This document shows positions 31,854 through 33,457 of a stretch of DNA of 33,457 nucleotides, one piece after another. The number at the start of each line of letters is the position of its first letter. Positions within the stretch are counted from its first letter, which is position 1. Location: the NCBI GenBank assembly GCA_025465355.1, contig JAODNN010000151.1, positions 1 through 33,457 of the forward strand. Direction: 5' to 3'. Below the pieces are notes generated by a model. It was not told the origin of the DNA. It saw nothing but the letters and a program-made list of their open reading frames with translations, and did no database searches. This stretch comes from Blastococcus sp. (GTDB taxonomy: Bacteria > Actinomycetota > Actinomycetes > Mycobacteriales > Geodermatophilaceae). A program made the position numbers and the translations under genes.

Positions 31854-33457
<1,604 letters not shown>

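Overview
The window is very GC-rich, starts many genes with GTG, and has the gene content of a high-GC actinobacterium: serS, a GuaB1-type GMP reductase, a TipA-like MerR regulator, a SARP remnant, a MocR/YczE pair, an SEC-C protein and a P450. The mix, and my recollection of similar intergenic repeats, suggests Geodermatophilaceae (Blastococcus, Geodermatophilus or Modestobacter). This placement is inference. No rRNA, tRNA, CRISPR array, transposase or phage gene was seen. Gene density is high and no gene-free stretch exceeds about 250 bases.

Layout. 1-5.2 kb: a HAD phosphatase and serS (minus strand, overlapping stop and start), then guaB1 with a small zincin metallopeptidase, a cupin and a GroES-like protein (plus). 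5.2-12.2 kb: pheA (minus), then two tandem helical-repeat/GGDEF diguanylate cyclase genes (plus). The second carries a C-terminal LarB-like domain in which both known LarB catalytic residues are changed, and an intact larC follows it. This block is bracketed by two inverted copies of a 63-bp hairpin repeat. 12.2-16.5 kb: a SnoaL-like protein, a VOC protein divergent from an AraC regulator, a MocR-type regulator divergent from a YczE-like membrane protein, and a small lipoprotein. 16.5-20.5 kb: an MFS exporter (minus), a yybP-ykoY-type manganese riboswitch ahead of a TMEM165/GDT1-family transporter, a TipA-like MerR regulator with a palindrome in its promoter spacer, and a zinc alcohol dehydrogenase. 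20.5-25.5 kb: a minus-strand run of glpD, a DUF2127 membrane protein and a methyltransferase, divergent from an alkyl-DHAP-synthase-like flavoprotein. 25.5-29.3 kb: a BBE-type flavin oxidase, a SARP-like operator with a truncated SARP gene start, an SDR and arginine deiminase. 29.5 kb to the end: an SEC-C protein divergent from a cytochrome P450, then an acyl-CoA ligase cut by the window edge.

The most unusual item is the GGDEF / degenerate LarB fusion next to larC. It suggests either a second-messenger enzyme that has recruited a PurE-fold domain as a ligand-binding module, or a larB gene nested in frame inside a cyclase gene. Other items of note are two intergenic repeat families, one of which fills the space between two divergent promoters; a phased 11-bp operator left beside a 22-codon SARP stub; and a uniform promoter design in which about half of the genes have a -10-like NANNNT hexamer exactly 6 nt before the start codon, as expected of leaderless transcripts.
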